A stretch of DNA of 64,000 nt from Rhypophila decipiens (Eukaryota; Ascomycota; Sordariomycetes; Sordariales; Naviculisporaceae), in contig MU858182.1 of assembly GCA_033297075.1 (NCBI GenBank), positions 39,897 through 103,896 of the forward strand. The letters are read 5' to 3'. The translations under genes were made by a program, and so were the position numbers. The notes below the pieces were generated by a model, which saw only the letters and a program-made list of their open reading frames with translations, ran no database searches and was not told the origin of the DNA. This document shows positions 20,702-31,931 of the stretch, piece by piece; the stretch's first letter is position 1; each line of letters opens with the position of its first letter.

Positions 20702-21407
20702 ACACTAGTACTACCGGTACCTCTCTAACCTTGCGTTTATGGGTGGTGCTGGGCATTCTCTTGGAGGGGGGGAACAAGCTGGAAGGAAAACAAGAAAAAC
20801 AGAAAAAAAAAAAAAAACAAGTGTCAGTACCCACTCAGTGAGATCTATGGCCTTGGGGAGAGAGTAAAATGCCTGGTATTTCTTTCTTTGAAGGGTTGCT
20901 GGGCATGCTATGAGGTATATCTCTGCATCGGTATAAGTAGTTAGGTAGAGGCAGATAGATATGCCCTTTACTAAAAGGGTAGACGCCTCCTGATATAGAG
21001 GAAGATACAGGGCCAGATCCCAATATACCGATGCCCAGACTATTAGTAACCTCTTGACTGAACCAAGTAAACGAATGTGAAAGGGATAAAAGAGGCCTTT
21101 GTACAATAGGGAGTAGAGTTAAAGCCAACAATGTGAGACAAAGCCCATGTTAAAAGGGGCATTTGTGATGAATTGATATCACATTTTTGGACTCGTCACC
21201 ACTGAGGACCAAAAAACAAAACAAGGCAACGTCTTTTTATCAAAACAATTCCATTTCTAGTTTCAACATGGGTAGAAAATGCGTACCTGCCTATCTGGGT
21301 ATCAATGACCTTTTCCCGAAACTCCTGATCCGAAAACCCACCCACCGTTGCCAACCGCTTTATTTCCTCTTCATAAAACAGGTACAAACGCCCTATGATG
21401 CAAAAGT
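20702..21407. other. convergent intergenic
   Basis: 3' regions of the HAD-like and CTK2 genes, with an A-rich run near 20802. No gene seen. Confidence 0.5.
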
Positions 21408-22896
21408 CTAATAATAACCACCACCTTTACGTCCCTTATGACGATCACCGTGATGGCCCGGCCGGCTACGGGGGTACGGTCCCCACCCATGCGAATCGTT
21501 ATGGTGATTATTACGATGCGAGTGACCACTGCTTCGCGGCCCTCGTGGCTCGGTTGGCGAGTCCCGGATTGGCTCGTCGATCTCCATCTCATACTCCTCG
21601 TACTCCTCTTTAAAGTACGCGGAAACCAGATCTCGCTCCTGGTGGGCTAGCTCCGAGTTGAAGACAAACCGCAGCGTTCGTTCGTTAGACTTTGCCGTGC
21701 GCTTCACCGAGTTGCCGCCGGGGAGCGAGCTGTTTGTTGCTGGCGAGGTGGCTGAACCAGGCGTGGGAGGCGGTTCGGGCGCGTCTTTGGGACACCTTTC
21801 GCACCATCCGAAATGCCGCTTGTGATCGTCGTCGGCCACCAGCTTGTTCAGCCCAATCTTGATGTCCATGGCCTTCTTGATGTCAAACTGCACGCCGACC
21901 TTTGTCGACTTGGGGAATTGTGTATATAGATCCATCAAATCCAACATGGTTTCCAGCACACAGCCCCTTTCTGTTCGCGAACGTCTGCTTTTGACTGCCT
22001 TTAACTTGTCCTGCGCCGTATCTAGGAAGAGGGCAGTGACTTCGAGGACAGCCATCACGAGGGTCTCGGTGGATTGTTTTATCGGCGCAAACGTCTTGTA
22101 GAGGTCGATGGACATGTCGTACGCCACGTGGAGAAAGCGCTGGGCTTCGCTGGGATCTGCACTGTCGCGCGGAAACATCCTCCTGACCTGCTTTATCAGG
22201 TACTTTTGAGGGTACTGGACGCGAAAGTCGAAGCCGATGGTCTCGAGGATGTGTCTCTCCAGGCCAATCGTGAATTTCGAAGGCCCCTCGAAGTGCTGGT
22301 CATCGGAGAGGTTAGACGACCATCGAATGACGTCCTCTGCGGTTCTGCTCACCTTATCATCGGGGGTCTTGGTCTCATGATGGCGAAGATTGTGCGCAGC
22401 GCACAGGATCTCTTTGGATTTCTTTATTGTGTCCTCCACCTTGCAAGCGACGAAAAGAGTCGCCAGCGCCACATCCTCGTAGTTGTATTCTTCACTGGGG
22501 AATCGAATTCGGAACTTGTGGTAGTATGTCGCGGCCGTGTCGAAGGTCTTGACGGGTCTGGAGAGGACGCATTAGCGGCTGTCTGCGTTTAATAAATTGG
22601 TTCGGGTCGCCGTACAGTTGCAGGCTTTGGCGGACATTGTCTATCAGCTGAACGCCCTTGATGCGGAGTTGGTCCTCCTGTGTTTCATTGCAGCCCACAT
22701 TCAACAACATCTGCCGGACCCTCTGCTCGTGGATAAACTGCGTCGGGATGAAGGAGAGACCCGACTGTGGGCCGATCGGAAGAGGCTCTTCTTTCTTCTG
22801 GCCCTTTTCGCTGTCCTTTTTGGCATCGGTAGAAGCTCGGGTGGTGGCCGTCGCACCGTTACCGGCCGGGGTCGACGACTTTGTTTGCGGTGCCAT
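21408..22896 (-). CDS. ctk2: CTD kinase I cyclin subunit (CTK2-like)
   Basis: Exons 22896..22616 and 22557..21408 give 476 residues; the splice (GTACGG to CTCCAG, GCTAAT branch site) restores the cyclin frame. Residues 45-270 form a cyclin core, with WxF-like start SFIPTQFIHEQRVRQMLLNVGCNETQEDQ, then TAATYYHKFRIRFPSEEY and ATLFVACKVEDTIKKSKEIL. The C-terminus is Arg/His/Gly-rich (HSHRNNHHND, GDRHKGRKGGG) with a WCERCP cysteine pair before it. CTK2 partners with a CDK and a third subunit to phosphorylate the RNA polymerase II CTD in the nucleus. Divergent from the CE1 gene. Confidence 0.82.
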
Positions 22897-23705
22897 CCCC
22901 GGAAGTCGTAAAGGTTACCGTTTGGTTCGGTAATTGGAGATCATGGGGAATGAAGAGTGCCGTCGAGGGGCAGTTGGGATTTGTTGCGGTTGAAGACGCG
23001 TCAAGACAATTCAATGGAAGAGCTCCGTCAAGCTTTGGGGGGCAAGAGGGGCCATAGCGCAGCGCGATAACGATAAGCCACGAGCCTAAAGCCTGACAGG
23101 GTTGCCCCATAAAACCCGTTTTCTGTTTGGCTTCTTCTTGGCTTCCTGCCTTCATCCTAATTGACCCACCCGGACCAGCTTCTCCACGTTTTATAATGTG
23201 ACTACTAGTGACTACCAAGGACTCTAAGGGATATACCGCCTGATATCAAATTTTACGAAAAACAGCCCGTCTTTCGATTGTCGATCGTGGCAGATCACAT
23301 TCACCGTCGGGCCATGGAACCATGAAAACCACGGGCACGAGCTATATCCTCCGGCTTAATCGCAAGGGACCTTCCATTCAAGACGCTCGGCCTGCTAGCC
23401 GCACCAGCAACAGGCGTCATGGGTGTTGCATCGCTCGCCGCTTAACACTCTCGGCTCAGGAACCAATTTCCCCAGGTATATTAGCGGCATGACATCGACT
23501 TCGGTTCGACGGGGACGAACCATCTCAACTGGAGCCGGTGTACCCCAATGCCCGGCAGCCAGGTTCCCCTTGAGCCTGTGTCGTATTGAAAAGATATATA
23601 AATGAATACATATGGCTCGCCCGGTCTTTGTTTGGGACTTGAACTTGGCTCCCTAGCTGTTTCCTCTCTTCAGCTCGAGTTCACCAACATTCAGTCTTGG
23701 CAAAC
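22897..23705. other. divergent promoter region
   Basis: Shared upstream region of CTK2 (minus) and the CE1 esterase (plus). A TATA box for the esterase is listed separately. Confidence 0.5.
23595..23603 (+). promoter_or_regulatory. TATA box of the CE1 esterase gene
   Basis: TATATAAAT about 105 bp upstream of the ATG, with a pyrimidine-rich leader (TTTCCTCTCTTC) between. Typical for an inducible secreted enzyme. Confidence 0.55.
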
Positions 23706-24653
23706 ATGAAGCTCGCTGTGGTCACCAGTTCTCTCCTCGCCGCTCTCGCCAGCGCGGGGTGTTCCCCGGTTAAACGGGATATTCAGCCCATCACCAACTG
23801 GGGCGGAAATCCGTCTGGACTGAACTTGCATGTCTACGTCCCGGCCAGGTTGACCGCGAAGCCAGCTGTCATCCTTGCTGTATGAAAACCTCGGTTGCAA
23901 ATTCTTTAAAAGTCAAATTCTAACAATGTGATACAGCTTCACTACTGCGGTGGCAGTGGACCTGCCTACTCGGGACAGACCAAGTACAACTCCCTCGCCG
24001 ACACACAGGGCTTCATCGTCCTGTATCCCAGCTCGCCCAATGACAACAACTGCTGGGATGTCGCCACCACCAAGTCCCTGACCCACGAGGGCGGCGGTGA
24101 CAGCACCGGCCTCGCCAACATGGTCAGGTGGGCCCTCACCACCTACAACGGCGACCCGACCAAGGTCTTTGTTACCGGCAGCTCTTCAGGCTGCATGATG
24201 TCCAACGTCATGGCCGTCACCTACCCGGACATGTTCGCCGCCGTGTCGTGTTACTCTGGCGTCGCCGCCGGCTGTCTCGCCGGTTCCCCGGGAGCGAGCC
24301 CTACCACGGCCGATCCCACCTGCGCGAATGGCGAGATCGTCAAGACTGGCGAGCAGTGGGCTGCACAGGCCCGCGCCATGTACCCCGGATATACGGGCGC
24401 GTACCCCCGCGTCCAGGTCTGGCATGGCGAGGCCGACTTCTTTGTCCACTACAAGAACATGGCCGAGATCATGAAGCAGTGGTCTTCCCTTTTGAGTGTG
24501 CCCTTCTCCAAGAACAACACCGACACGCCGCAATCGGGATATACCCAGATGATTTATGGCGATGGCACCAAGCTGGTTGGGTACTCGGCCCGCGGCGTCG
24601 GTCACACCGTCCCTGTGCATGAGGAGGATGATCTCAGGTGGTTCGGTATCTAA
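23706..24653 (+). CDS. secreted CE1 acetylxylan/feruloyl esterase
   Basis: Exons 23706..23879 and 23937..24653 give 296 residues. A signal peptide (MKLAVVTSSLLAALASAG) is followed by the conserved start LNLHVYVPARL and PAVILALHYCGGSG, which the splice joins correctly. The nucleophile is Ser141 in TGSSSGCMM, the acid is likely Asp in HGEADFFVHY and the base His in GVGHTVPVHEE. This is the alpha/beta-hydrolase carbohydrate esterase family 1 (acetylxylan esterase or feruloyl esterase type) that removes side groups from xylan. No CBM1 is attached. With the AA9 gene it suggests plant-cell-wall degradation. Confidence 0.88.
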
Positions 24654-25368
24654 TGATGGTGGACGGCTTGGTGTTTTTTGGGGTTTTCAGGGCGGCTTTG
24701 CGGTTTGTCGCTGTACAAGACTGATTTCTCAAGGAAGCTTTGGGTTCCTGTCGATGGCACGTACACGGTACATGTGATATTGTCAGCATTAAGTTCCAGT
24801 ATCACATCATGAAACCCTCGAATGTTGTCTAGGCCAGCTTATCGTCCAATGACCCCAGGTCAATCCTCTACTGTGCCACAAACTAAGAGATTCGCTTCAT
24901 GAGGCCCCGCATTGAAGCTTGCGTTTGATGATGGAAATGTAATTCTGTAGAGTGTCTAACTAGGCCGGGGTATCATCATGAGTGCTGCTGTTGGGACCGT
25001 ATTTTGGCACCAATAACCCTAACCTGAATGGCCAGCTATTGAATCCCCAGGACCCCAGGCCACCAGCCATTGGGCCATTCAAAAACGACTTTTTGTACTA
25101 CCGCAAGTTCTCAACAACTCGCTTGTATGATCCGTTCACGATTGTTAAGAATACAGCTGGTTTAAGGTGGCGGCACTAACTTAACTTTATTGCTTTTTTC
25201 CTCGTCTTCCCGAGCTGACCTTGCGCCATATTCTTTTGCATAATCAATCATATCACTTCTCCACGGCTGCAATAATAATAATATCACTGGTGGGCAGTAA
25301 TCGCAAACTAGCTTTAAACCAAGCCATCGCGACAGCAGCACTGCCCTTGCCTTGCGACGACGCGTACA
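24654..25368. other. intergenic with diverged repeat blocks
   Basis: 3' region of the esterase gene and promoter of the DUF3716-type gene. Contains the first copies of a diverged duplication (see 24781-24984). Confidence 0.5.
24781..24984 (+). repeat. diverged duplicated segment, copy 1
   Basis: Blocks such as TATCACATCATGAAACCC (near 24800), CTGTGCCACAAACTAA (near 24870) and CCGGGGTATCATCAT (near 24964) recur in the same order near 26447, 26770 and 26898. Most mismatches are transitions. Confidence 0.5.
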
Positions 25369-26100
25369 ATGTCAGATTCGTACACCGAGACAATCCCCAG
25401 ACCCGCGACCTCGCCTGGTATTAACTTTACCATATTGAATGGAAATGACTTCTGGTTCGAAAATGAGCCTCTCCCAGTGTGGACGAAGGCGCTGCTCGAA
25501 AAGACGGAAAATTGGACAGCGCACGAGATGACCTCGCTCATCCTTCATGCCATTCTAGAAGATGGGAAGCCGACTCAGAAGGTAATGAATATTATCGACC
25601 TTGCTCGAGATAACACGACCAAGCGCATCAGCGTTCGTCGCCTTTTCCAGTGGCAACCTATTGTCGACAAGTACGGAGGACGCAGTATCAGAATACCGAC
25701 GATCCACGTACGCTACTACCAGACCACCTCATGCGCGGTATTCTTGTTTGCCCCCAATTCAGGTTATGAAGCATGTGTGGCTTGTAAGAGGCGGCCGCGT
25801 AATGGACCAGCAACCGAATGTGTTCATCCTGGTGGACCATTCGGTGGGGATACATGCACTAATTGCATGTACAAGGCGAAGACGACTTCATGTCGCGTCG
25901 CACCTCAGCCGACGGTTAACATGAAGGATCTGGCCGCCGCCGCTGGAGATATTTTGTTCCCCAAGTATAGTCACCTCTTCACCATGGCGGAGCTGGAGAG
26001 GATGCAATTCAGCTTGAGTGTAGCCATCAACGATCGGCTCAAGTTCATCCACAGCGACAAGGACACAAGCCCCGCCGCCAAGCGCCAGAAGATTGTTTGA
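25369..26100 (+). CDS. DUF3716-type protein with Cys-rich putative zinc site
   Basis: A single exon of 243 residues. The N-terminal 100 residues look like a small winged or helical region (WTAHEMTSLILHAILEDGKPTQKVMNIIDLAR). The middle carries spaced cysteines (CVACKRRPRNGPATECVHPGG, then CTNCMYKAKTTSC), the hallmark of DUF3716, a Pezizomycotina-specific domain likely to bind zinc. A basic patch KRQKIV ends the protein. A candidate intron 25709-25763 was rejected because it would remove frame and the cysteine cluster. Function unknown; nuclear location plausible. Confidence 0.62.
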   Translation: MSDSYTETIPRPATSPGINFTILNGNDFWFENEPLPVWTKALLEKTENWTAHEMTSLILHAILEDGKPTQKVMNIIDLARDNTTKRISVRRLFQWQPIVDKYGGRSIRIPTIHVRYYQTTSCAVFLFAPNSGYEACVACKRRPRNGPATECVHPGGPFGGDTCTNCMYKAKTTSCRVAPQPTVNMKDLAAAAGDILFPKYSHLFTMAELERMQFSLSVAINDRLKFIHSDKDTSPAAKRQKIV

Positions 26101-26269
26101 GTTGCTGATCTGAGGTCTTGAGGATGGCAAGAATCTGGACATTATTATAGGCTTTCATTTGTTGCCTATGTATTGGCCAGGCTGGGAATACAACTCTGGT
26201 GGGTGCTGGGATTGCATATGGATGGATGGACAGGCTCTCGGTCATGGTCTAACTCATTAGAGCAGGAAG

Positions 26270-27000
26270 AAATGTCTCAAGATAGCAGTAGACTGACATG
26301 ATCCGGGCTGCCTTTAGCCGGTGCTTGACCGCAACCTTGCCTACAATTGACGACTAACACCCATGCGACCATGGGCAGTCAGCACTAACTTTGATCTCTG
26401 CACTTGCTCTTGTTGATAGGACCAGGTAGTCAGCACTAAGGTCCAATATCACATCATGAAACCCACTGCCTTATCCAAACCATCCACCGATCCAATAGTG
26501 GTAAATTCACTTACTCAGCGCCTGATGGAATACCATACTCATTACACGGATAGCCCTTCTTCTGGTGAGGCACGTAGCAGGCTATCATGGGGCTCAGGCC
26601 AGGAATTGGTTCACAGTTCAGGTGTGCAGCATGAAGTTGGCATCACTCAGTGAGGCGCATACGTAGATCGTACTGCTTTTCATATTCTGGGAGATAGAGT
26701 CAAGTTGCTTGTTTATCGAGGGGGGAGAATACTAGGTAGCTGCCTGTTTGGCCTCTGATCAATACTCTGCCGTGCCGCAAACTAAAACAAACCGTCTCTC
26801 CAAGCGGCTTAGCTAACTGACTGGATGGTATAAAAGGTAACTCGAAAAGCACTAAGTAAAATGTGATAAGCCGGGATATGAAGATGGCTGCCTGGGTCGG
26901 GGTATTGTCATATTTTAGCTCATGTTAAGGGCAGTCTCAAGACAACAGACTCACAGTGTTCGGATGGCTTTCAGTCGGTACTTGGCCTCATTGATACCTC
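26270..27000 (+). repeat. diverged duplicated segments, copies 2 and 3
   Basis: 26430-26465, 26758-26785 and 26890-26910 match 24781-24984 in order. In addition 26277-26335 resembles 26933-26990 (shared skeleton GGCT.CCTTTAG.CGGT.CTTG with C/T and G/A differences). Likely old transposon debris altered by RIP. Confidence 0.45.
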
Positions 27001-27204
27001 CAATGGACGGCCGAGGTACATGCTCGATCATGGGCAGACGGGAATATCAATCGAAGAACTTGGTTATGATCATAAATTTCAGGAGTTCAAAGGACTCCTT
27101 AGGGCAAGCTCACACCGGCTATTCATCGTTCTCCCCACACACTTCCAGGAGACCTCTCACGGCACTGGAGCTCCAGATAGGACAGTGAACGAGCAGGCGA
27201 GAAG

Positions 27205-27210
27205 TATAAA
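27205..27210 (+). promoter_or_regulatory. TATA box of the CaaX small-protein gene
   Basis: TATAAA about 165 bp before the ATG. The leader between is C/A/T-rich with almost no G, typical of highly expressed short fungal genes such as pheromone precursors. Confidence 0.45.
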
Positions 27211-27373
27211 GTCCAGGCAATTCCTCTATTCATCCTACATGTATCGACATACACATCATTCCTCACAAACTCACAATCAAACACATATATCTCTCCTCAC
27301 TCAATTACCAGCCAGTCTCCAATCAGCTCCTCTCCCCACTTATCAATCCCAACTCACAACCCACACAGTCAAA

Positions 27374-27703
27374 ATGAAGTTCCAGATCTCTTCCTCCTCC
27401 GGACTGGCTGCATTTGCCAATAAGAACATGGCAGCTGCCAAAGACGGTATAGTCCTTTCTCTTCTCAGTCCCTCATCACCCCCAAGGACCTTACCTCACT
27501 CCCATCACTAATATTTAATTCCTTGTACAAAAACAGAAATTACCTCGTCCCCTGAGACCGAAATGGTCACCACCACCAACAACTTGATCTCCAATCAAGA
27601 CGAGAAGCAGCAGCCTGTTAAAGATGAAGGATACGGTCATGGTATTGGTCTTCGCGGGGGAGATGCTGTACATACTTCTTCGACGTATTGCGCCGTCATG
27701 TAA
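27374..27703 (+). CDS. small CaaX protein, candidate a-factor-like pheromone precursor
   Basis: Exons 27374..27446 and 27537..27703 give 79 residues. The intron has GTATAG at its start, CACTAAT as branch site and ACAG at the end. The N-terminus is MKFQISSSSGLAAFANK; the middle is Thr/Asn/Gln/Glu-rich; the last residues are TSSTYCAVM. The ending Cys-Ala-Val-Met is a farnesylation (CaaX) box, and the Tyr just before Cys is also seen in ascomycete lipopeptide pheromones (YCVVM or YCVIM ends). Most known filamentous-ascomycete precursors are only about 20-25 residues, so this one would be long. It could instead be another small prenylated protein. No signal peptide, as expected for this export route. 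Confidence 0.55.
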
Positions 27704-28074
27704 CCTAACCGGAAACAGACAACCACTTAACATTCAAGAGCCAAACGGACTGCTTGGGGCGGACAAAGTGTGTTCAACTCGCGACAACATGAATGGAACT
27801 TGTGGCTGTTCTGTTTGAATGGCACTCTCATGTATTAGCTTGACGGTTATGATCGTAAATGAAAAACAACTGTTTCCTATTGTGACAAGGTTATTGCTCA
27901 GCGTTTCCTTCTTCGAATACAAAAAGAAAATGATCATAATGAGAGAAGAAGTGAAATTGGAGCAAAGTAGTTCAAAGACATTGAAGACCGCCAAGATATT
28001 TCTTGTCCTCCACCTAGCCTTATATATAGCCTTCTGCCTGCTTATGCCAAGCCAAGCACCTGTCTCCATTCACA
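27704..28074. other. convergent intergenic
   Basis: 3' UTRs of the CaaX gene and the P450 gene. Nothing else recognised. Confidence 0.5.
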
Positions 28075-29667
28075 TCAAGCTAAGTAAGGCCTCGGCTTGA
28101 CCTTGACCCAAACAGGCTGCGTCTCAACTAACACGTACGTCTTCAAACTTTCCCACTTCAACCTCCTTTCAGGATCCTCAGCCTGCCCAAAATCAAAATT
28201 CCAAACCAGCTTCGCCGAGATGAGCCAAAGTTCCGCCCAAGCCAGGTGCTGCCCCAAACAAGCCCGCGATCCTACCAAAAACGGCTGGGAAGCATCCCGT
28301 CGGTCGTTATAAAACGGCGAATCCTCGTTGGTTAGGGCCTCGGGTGCCCAGCGGTCGGGTATGAAACTCTCCGCCTCATGCCAGTACTCTTGCTTCCGGT
28401 TCATGGTATACGTCTGGGTAGAGATGGACGTGCCTCCGGGGAGGAATACACCACAGACCGTCGCGCCTTCGGGTGGTGCGCGGCGGGGCATGATCCAAGG
28501 GACGGGGGTAAATAGTCGGAGACCTTCTTTGAGGACCTGGTTGAGGTAGGGCAAGTCGCGCAGAGCATCAATGGTTATTTCCGACTCGTCGTTGAAGGTG
28601 CCACGTATCTCTTGCGTAAGACGCTCCAGCGGACCAGGGTTCTGGACCAGGCAGTTCAGCGTTCCCGTTAATGTAGTCGCCGTAGTCTCGCTGGCAGCAT
28701 TGACGAGCGATGAGAACAGCGCGTCAATCTCGTCCATGGACATGGCGACGTCCTTGTCCCCGTCCCTTCTAGCTGCCATAATTGGGGAGAAGACATCGGG
28801 TCGCCCAACCTCGTAATTCATCCGCTGCCGGACTTTTTCCTGGACATGCCTGCGATGCTCGTCGGCCATTTCCCGGATTGAGGGGGGCATGCACAGCAGT
28901 AGCAGGTAATGGATCGCAGGCCAGTACCGTGTTGCAACAACCCAGACGACCGCCTTGATGCTGCCGAATGTCCGGGCCACCCAGGGATGGTAGCGCGAGT
29001 TCTCGAGGCAGTTGAACGACTCGCCGAAACCGAGGTCGCCAAAGATGTCAAAGGTTGTAAAGATGAACCAGTCCTTCATGTCGATTTCGTCTTCTGAGGC
29101 GGTGGCAGCCTCGCGGATTCGCTCGACGAGGAGATTCACGTATCGTTGGATACAGGGCTCCTGGGATTTTAAGGCGCGAGAGGTGAAAGCTGGGGCGAGG
29201 ACTTTGCGCAGGCGAGCATGGTGTTCCGGGTCGATAGCCGTGATGACATTAGCTACCTTGCCATTGGTGGTTCCATGCGGCTCCCACCAGATCGGATCCT
29301 TGAGAAACTCGCGATGACGAATGGTGCGCACCGAAGCCGAGTCGACTTCGTGCTCCAGGCGCGGTTGAAACATTTCGTTCCATACTTCTGCTTGGGCGAT
29401 GGACACCTCGTCTGGAGCCACACGGACGATTGGGCCGTATCGCTGATGGAGCTTCTGCAAGTCATGTACTGCCCAGCCCTTCAAGAGAGAGGCCACGTAT
29501 GGTACCCTCGAGACAGAGTGGAGGACGGGACCGGGAATCTTGGAGAGAGGGTGGAAGTAGATATTGTAGAATGCTTTGAGCACAGGATATGCGATAGCGG
29601 TGAACAGAAGGATGCTGAGGATACTGGGCCGTCCTTGAACATCCTCTGGCAAATCTGTAGAATCCAT
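28075..29667 (-). CDS. cytochrome P450 monooxygenase
   Basis: A single exon of 530 residues, full length. An N-terminal membrane anchor (ILSILLFTAIAYPVLKAFYNIYF) is followed by the proline hinge HPLSKIPGPVLHSVSR. The I-helix region reads VNAASETTATT, the K-helix ExxR is EGLR, the PERF-like region is FIPDRW, and the haem loop FLVGSRACLG places the ligand at Cys470. It resembles the CYP65/isotrichodermin-hydroxylase-like clan common in ascomycete secondary metabolism (by recognition). It acts at the ER membrane and needs a reductase encoded elsewhere. No PKS, NRPS or terpene synthase gene lies nearby, so substrate is unknown. The absence of introns is unusual for this clan but not unique. Confidence 0.92.
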   Translation of the reverse strand: MDSTDLPEDVQGRPSILSILLFTAIAYPVLKAFYNIYFHPLSKIPGPVLHSVSRVPYVASLLKGWAVHDLQKLHQRYGPIVRVAPDEVSIAQAEVWNEMFQPRLEHEVDSASVRTIRHREFLKDPIWWEPHGTTNGKVANVITAIDPEHHARLRKVLAPAFTSRALKSQEPCIQRYVNLLVERIREAATASEDEIDMKDWFIFTTFDIFGDLGFGESFNCLENSRYHPWVARTFGSIKAVVWVVATRYWPAIHYLLLLCMPPSIREMADEHRRHVQEKVRQRMNYEVGRPDVFSPIMAARRDGDKDVAMSMDEIDALFSSLVNAASETTATTLTGTLNCLVQNPGPLERLTQEIRGTFNDESEITIDALRDLPYLNQVLKEGLRLFTPVPWIMPRRAPPEGATVCGVFLPGGTSISTQTYTMNRKQEYWHEAESFIPDRWAPEALTNEDSPFYNDRRDASQPFLVGSRACLGQHLAWAELWLISAKLVWNFDFGQAEDPERRLKWESLKTYVLVETQPVWVKVKPRPYLA

Positions 29668-31457
29668 GGTGGTGTTTGGCTCTAGTTTTGTGGATGGGGG
29701 AGAGTGGAATGGTAAAAGGGGTGACTGGTGGGAATAGAGGGGGAAATATACGGTTATTGAAGCGTTCCTTCCCGTCTATATGCTGCATCTGTATTGTCCG
29801 TGGGTGTGTGCGGCCGAATGAGGGGCCATGGCTGGATGGCCGGTGAACGACCCGCGCGGGGGACGGTGTGGAAGTCATTTTGGTGGTGCTGCCCAACAGC
29901 CTGAGATTGGTGATCTGGGACACCCTCTTGATAGATATGTGCTGTGATGCAGAACATGGCTGCAGCATGATACCACAGCGATGTGCATGTTTGGCTGTTA
30001 GTCATTGGAATGCTGTGAGTGGTCAAGCGGCATCCCGGTATCAGGTTCGTTTGCTATCTTTATCAAGCTGGTGGCAGTCCGGGTCCTCGAAGATTGGTTT
30101 TCTAACTAACCCAGGTAATATTCAACTTTACACACCACCCATATTATGCCAACAGATCAATACACAGCTCTGGGTAGCAAAGAAATATCATCAGGATTAC
30201 AACCTCAAGGCCAAGGACCTATTCGGCCATACTTTGTTTCCGACATCCAGATAGAGTATTTATTCTACAATAACAAGACTGGTGCTTGATTGCTTGTAAG
30301 TATATCAGAAGACTGGTGCCTGTATGTTAGGCGCCTTGCTGATTACGTAAGCTAAACGATACCAGCCGTGATGGTTCGAACGTTCATCTCATAATCTCTT
30401 GCCAGGTCCAAGAGTCACGGACTCTTGGTTGTTCAAAAAGTGATAACAACGTATCTCTAATTGATTTGTAATACTGATATTTGCACCCTCCAATCTTGCG
30501 TATGGATAAGGAGTAGTGCGGAGTGCCCCAGAGTCCCAGACAGACATGTCACATGTTGACTTCTACGCGATCGATCCACGAAATGCAAGCCTCATTTCAC
30601 CTACAGTTCTGAAAATGTGGACCGAAAGCAATTTCAACCGAACTCGCTATTCATGATCCTTTCTCGTTCTCGATGCTATCATCATTATATGGATATTTGA
30701 GGGACAAGACTGAAGAGGAGACTAGTGAATGAAGAATGAGTATTAATAGAGACTTGACTTGTTTTATCTGCTTTCGGCCCGTCAGAGTGGGTACCATCAG
30801 GTCGAAACCATCATTATGGACACATAATGGGCTTCCCGGCCAAAGCTGGCAAGTAAATCTTACAACCTCGGGAAGAAGAGAACCTTGACCTCTGCACGGC
30901 CACAGACGCAGATGGGTGACCCATAGGGTTGTTGAACCCAAGACCTACTCGTTGACGACATGGAATCCAAAGGCTGATGTAATGACTTCTTTTGGGGAAA
31001 CGTTCGTCATCAGAAACTGTCTTCATGTTCATGACTGCGCGTTGAAGCCACAGTATCCACGTTCCAGACCCCAAAAACGCCAAATACACCACATTAAGAA
31101 TTTTCCGAACCAAACCTCAAGCTAGTCAAACCCAAATAGATTCGGCTTTGGACAGTTGTGCCGAAACCAAGCTTCGGGGCAAGCCCTGGTGCTTTCCTTT
31201 CTTTTCCATTTGGACCCTAATAAAAGGCCTTCCAGTATCGCGCCCAGAGTTTTAATGCTTCACCATTACACCAACCGCACAATTGACACAGTGCGCGCCC
31301 GCGAGCGAACTGCCGAGGAATTGTCAATAACCTACAGCTAAAGCGAGTATACCCGTTGTTGTCTTAATAACCGGACCATTGGTCTATTGGAGTTCCATCG
31401 CTAACTAGTGATTCCATCAGTTCCTAGACACCAACAAATCCTTGCGCTGCAGCAAGG
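29668..31457. other. long intergenic region with one dispersed-element copy
   Basis: About 1.8 kb without a supported gene. Contains element copy B and otherwise A/T-mixed sequence with only short shadows. Confidence 0.5.
30252..30337 (-). repeat. copy B of the GGCGCC-headed dispersed element
   Basis: On the minus strand it reads GGCGCCTAACATACAGGCACCAGTC, a second CACCAGTC unit, then TTGTTATTGTAGAATAAATAC. The order of motifs is that of copy A at 10271 and the left half of copy D at 34450. Confidence 0.6.
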
Positions 31458-31931
31458 ATGTTGTCATTCACCATGAACAAACAACCTAAGGGCAACCGCC
31501 TTTTTGGGCCACCGAAGCACACAAGAGACGGACATGAGAGGCCTGAGAGCGAAGCTACTAGCAAAGCTCCTGGCATCCACGCTATCAATGATAGCGACGA
31601 TGAAGATGATTTCCCCCCAGCAGTAAGCTGCCCTTCCTCGGTCAAAGTCCCCCCACCATCCTCTTGCCAATTCTGACCTACCGTCATGTGTAAACAGAAA
31701 CGTCTCAAAGACCAAGAGATGCTCGACAAGAGAGAGGAGATTCACAAACTGGAGGGCGTTATCCTCGCCAGAGACAGGGAAATTCTCAGACTGAAGCAGG
31801 TTAATCAAGACCTCAGAGTGAAACTGAGGGAGAAAGACGACGCACTCAAGCGTGTAGGTGAGGACAGGCGGAACAAGGACATCATTTCACTGCCAGTGGA
31901 TGACGACAGTGGAGATGATACTATATGGTAG
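31458..31931 (+). CDS. short coiled-coil protein (2 exons)
   Basis: Exons 31458..31622 and 31698..31931 give 132 residues; a second in-frame ATG lies 15 bases in. The first 55 residues are polar with an acidic end (INDSDDEDDFPPA); exon 2 is one long coiled coil (KREEIHKLEGVILARDREI, LKQVNQDLRVKLREKDDALKR) followed by an acidic end (DDDSGDDTIW). The splice donor context CCAGCA|GTAAGCTG resembles the repeated donor CAGCAA|GTAAGCTG in the gene at 32647, and both are coiled-coil proteins, so the two may be related. An inverted-repeat element starts about 40 bp after its stop. Function unknown. Confidence 0.6.

Larger units (their letters stand above)
26101..27373. other. repeat-bearing intergenic region
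   Basis: Holds the second copies of the diverged duplication and the promoter of the small CaaX gene. The forward frames at 26922-27188 and 27020-27511 lack family features and are not supported. Confidence 0.5.

Noticed and set aside
25011..25021. Telomere-like TAACCCTAACC
   Set aside because: A single occurrence inside an intergenic region, not an array.
25709..25763. Possible intron (GTACGC to TTCAG) in the DUF3716-type gene
   Set aside because: Splicing it would shift the frame and lose the cysteine cluster.
28075..31500. Secondary-metabolite cluster around the P450
   Set aside because: No backbone enzyme, transporter or regulator lies on either side; the P450 appears alone.
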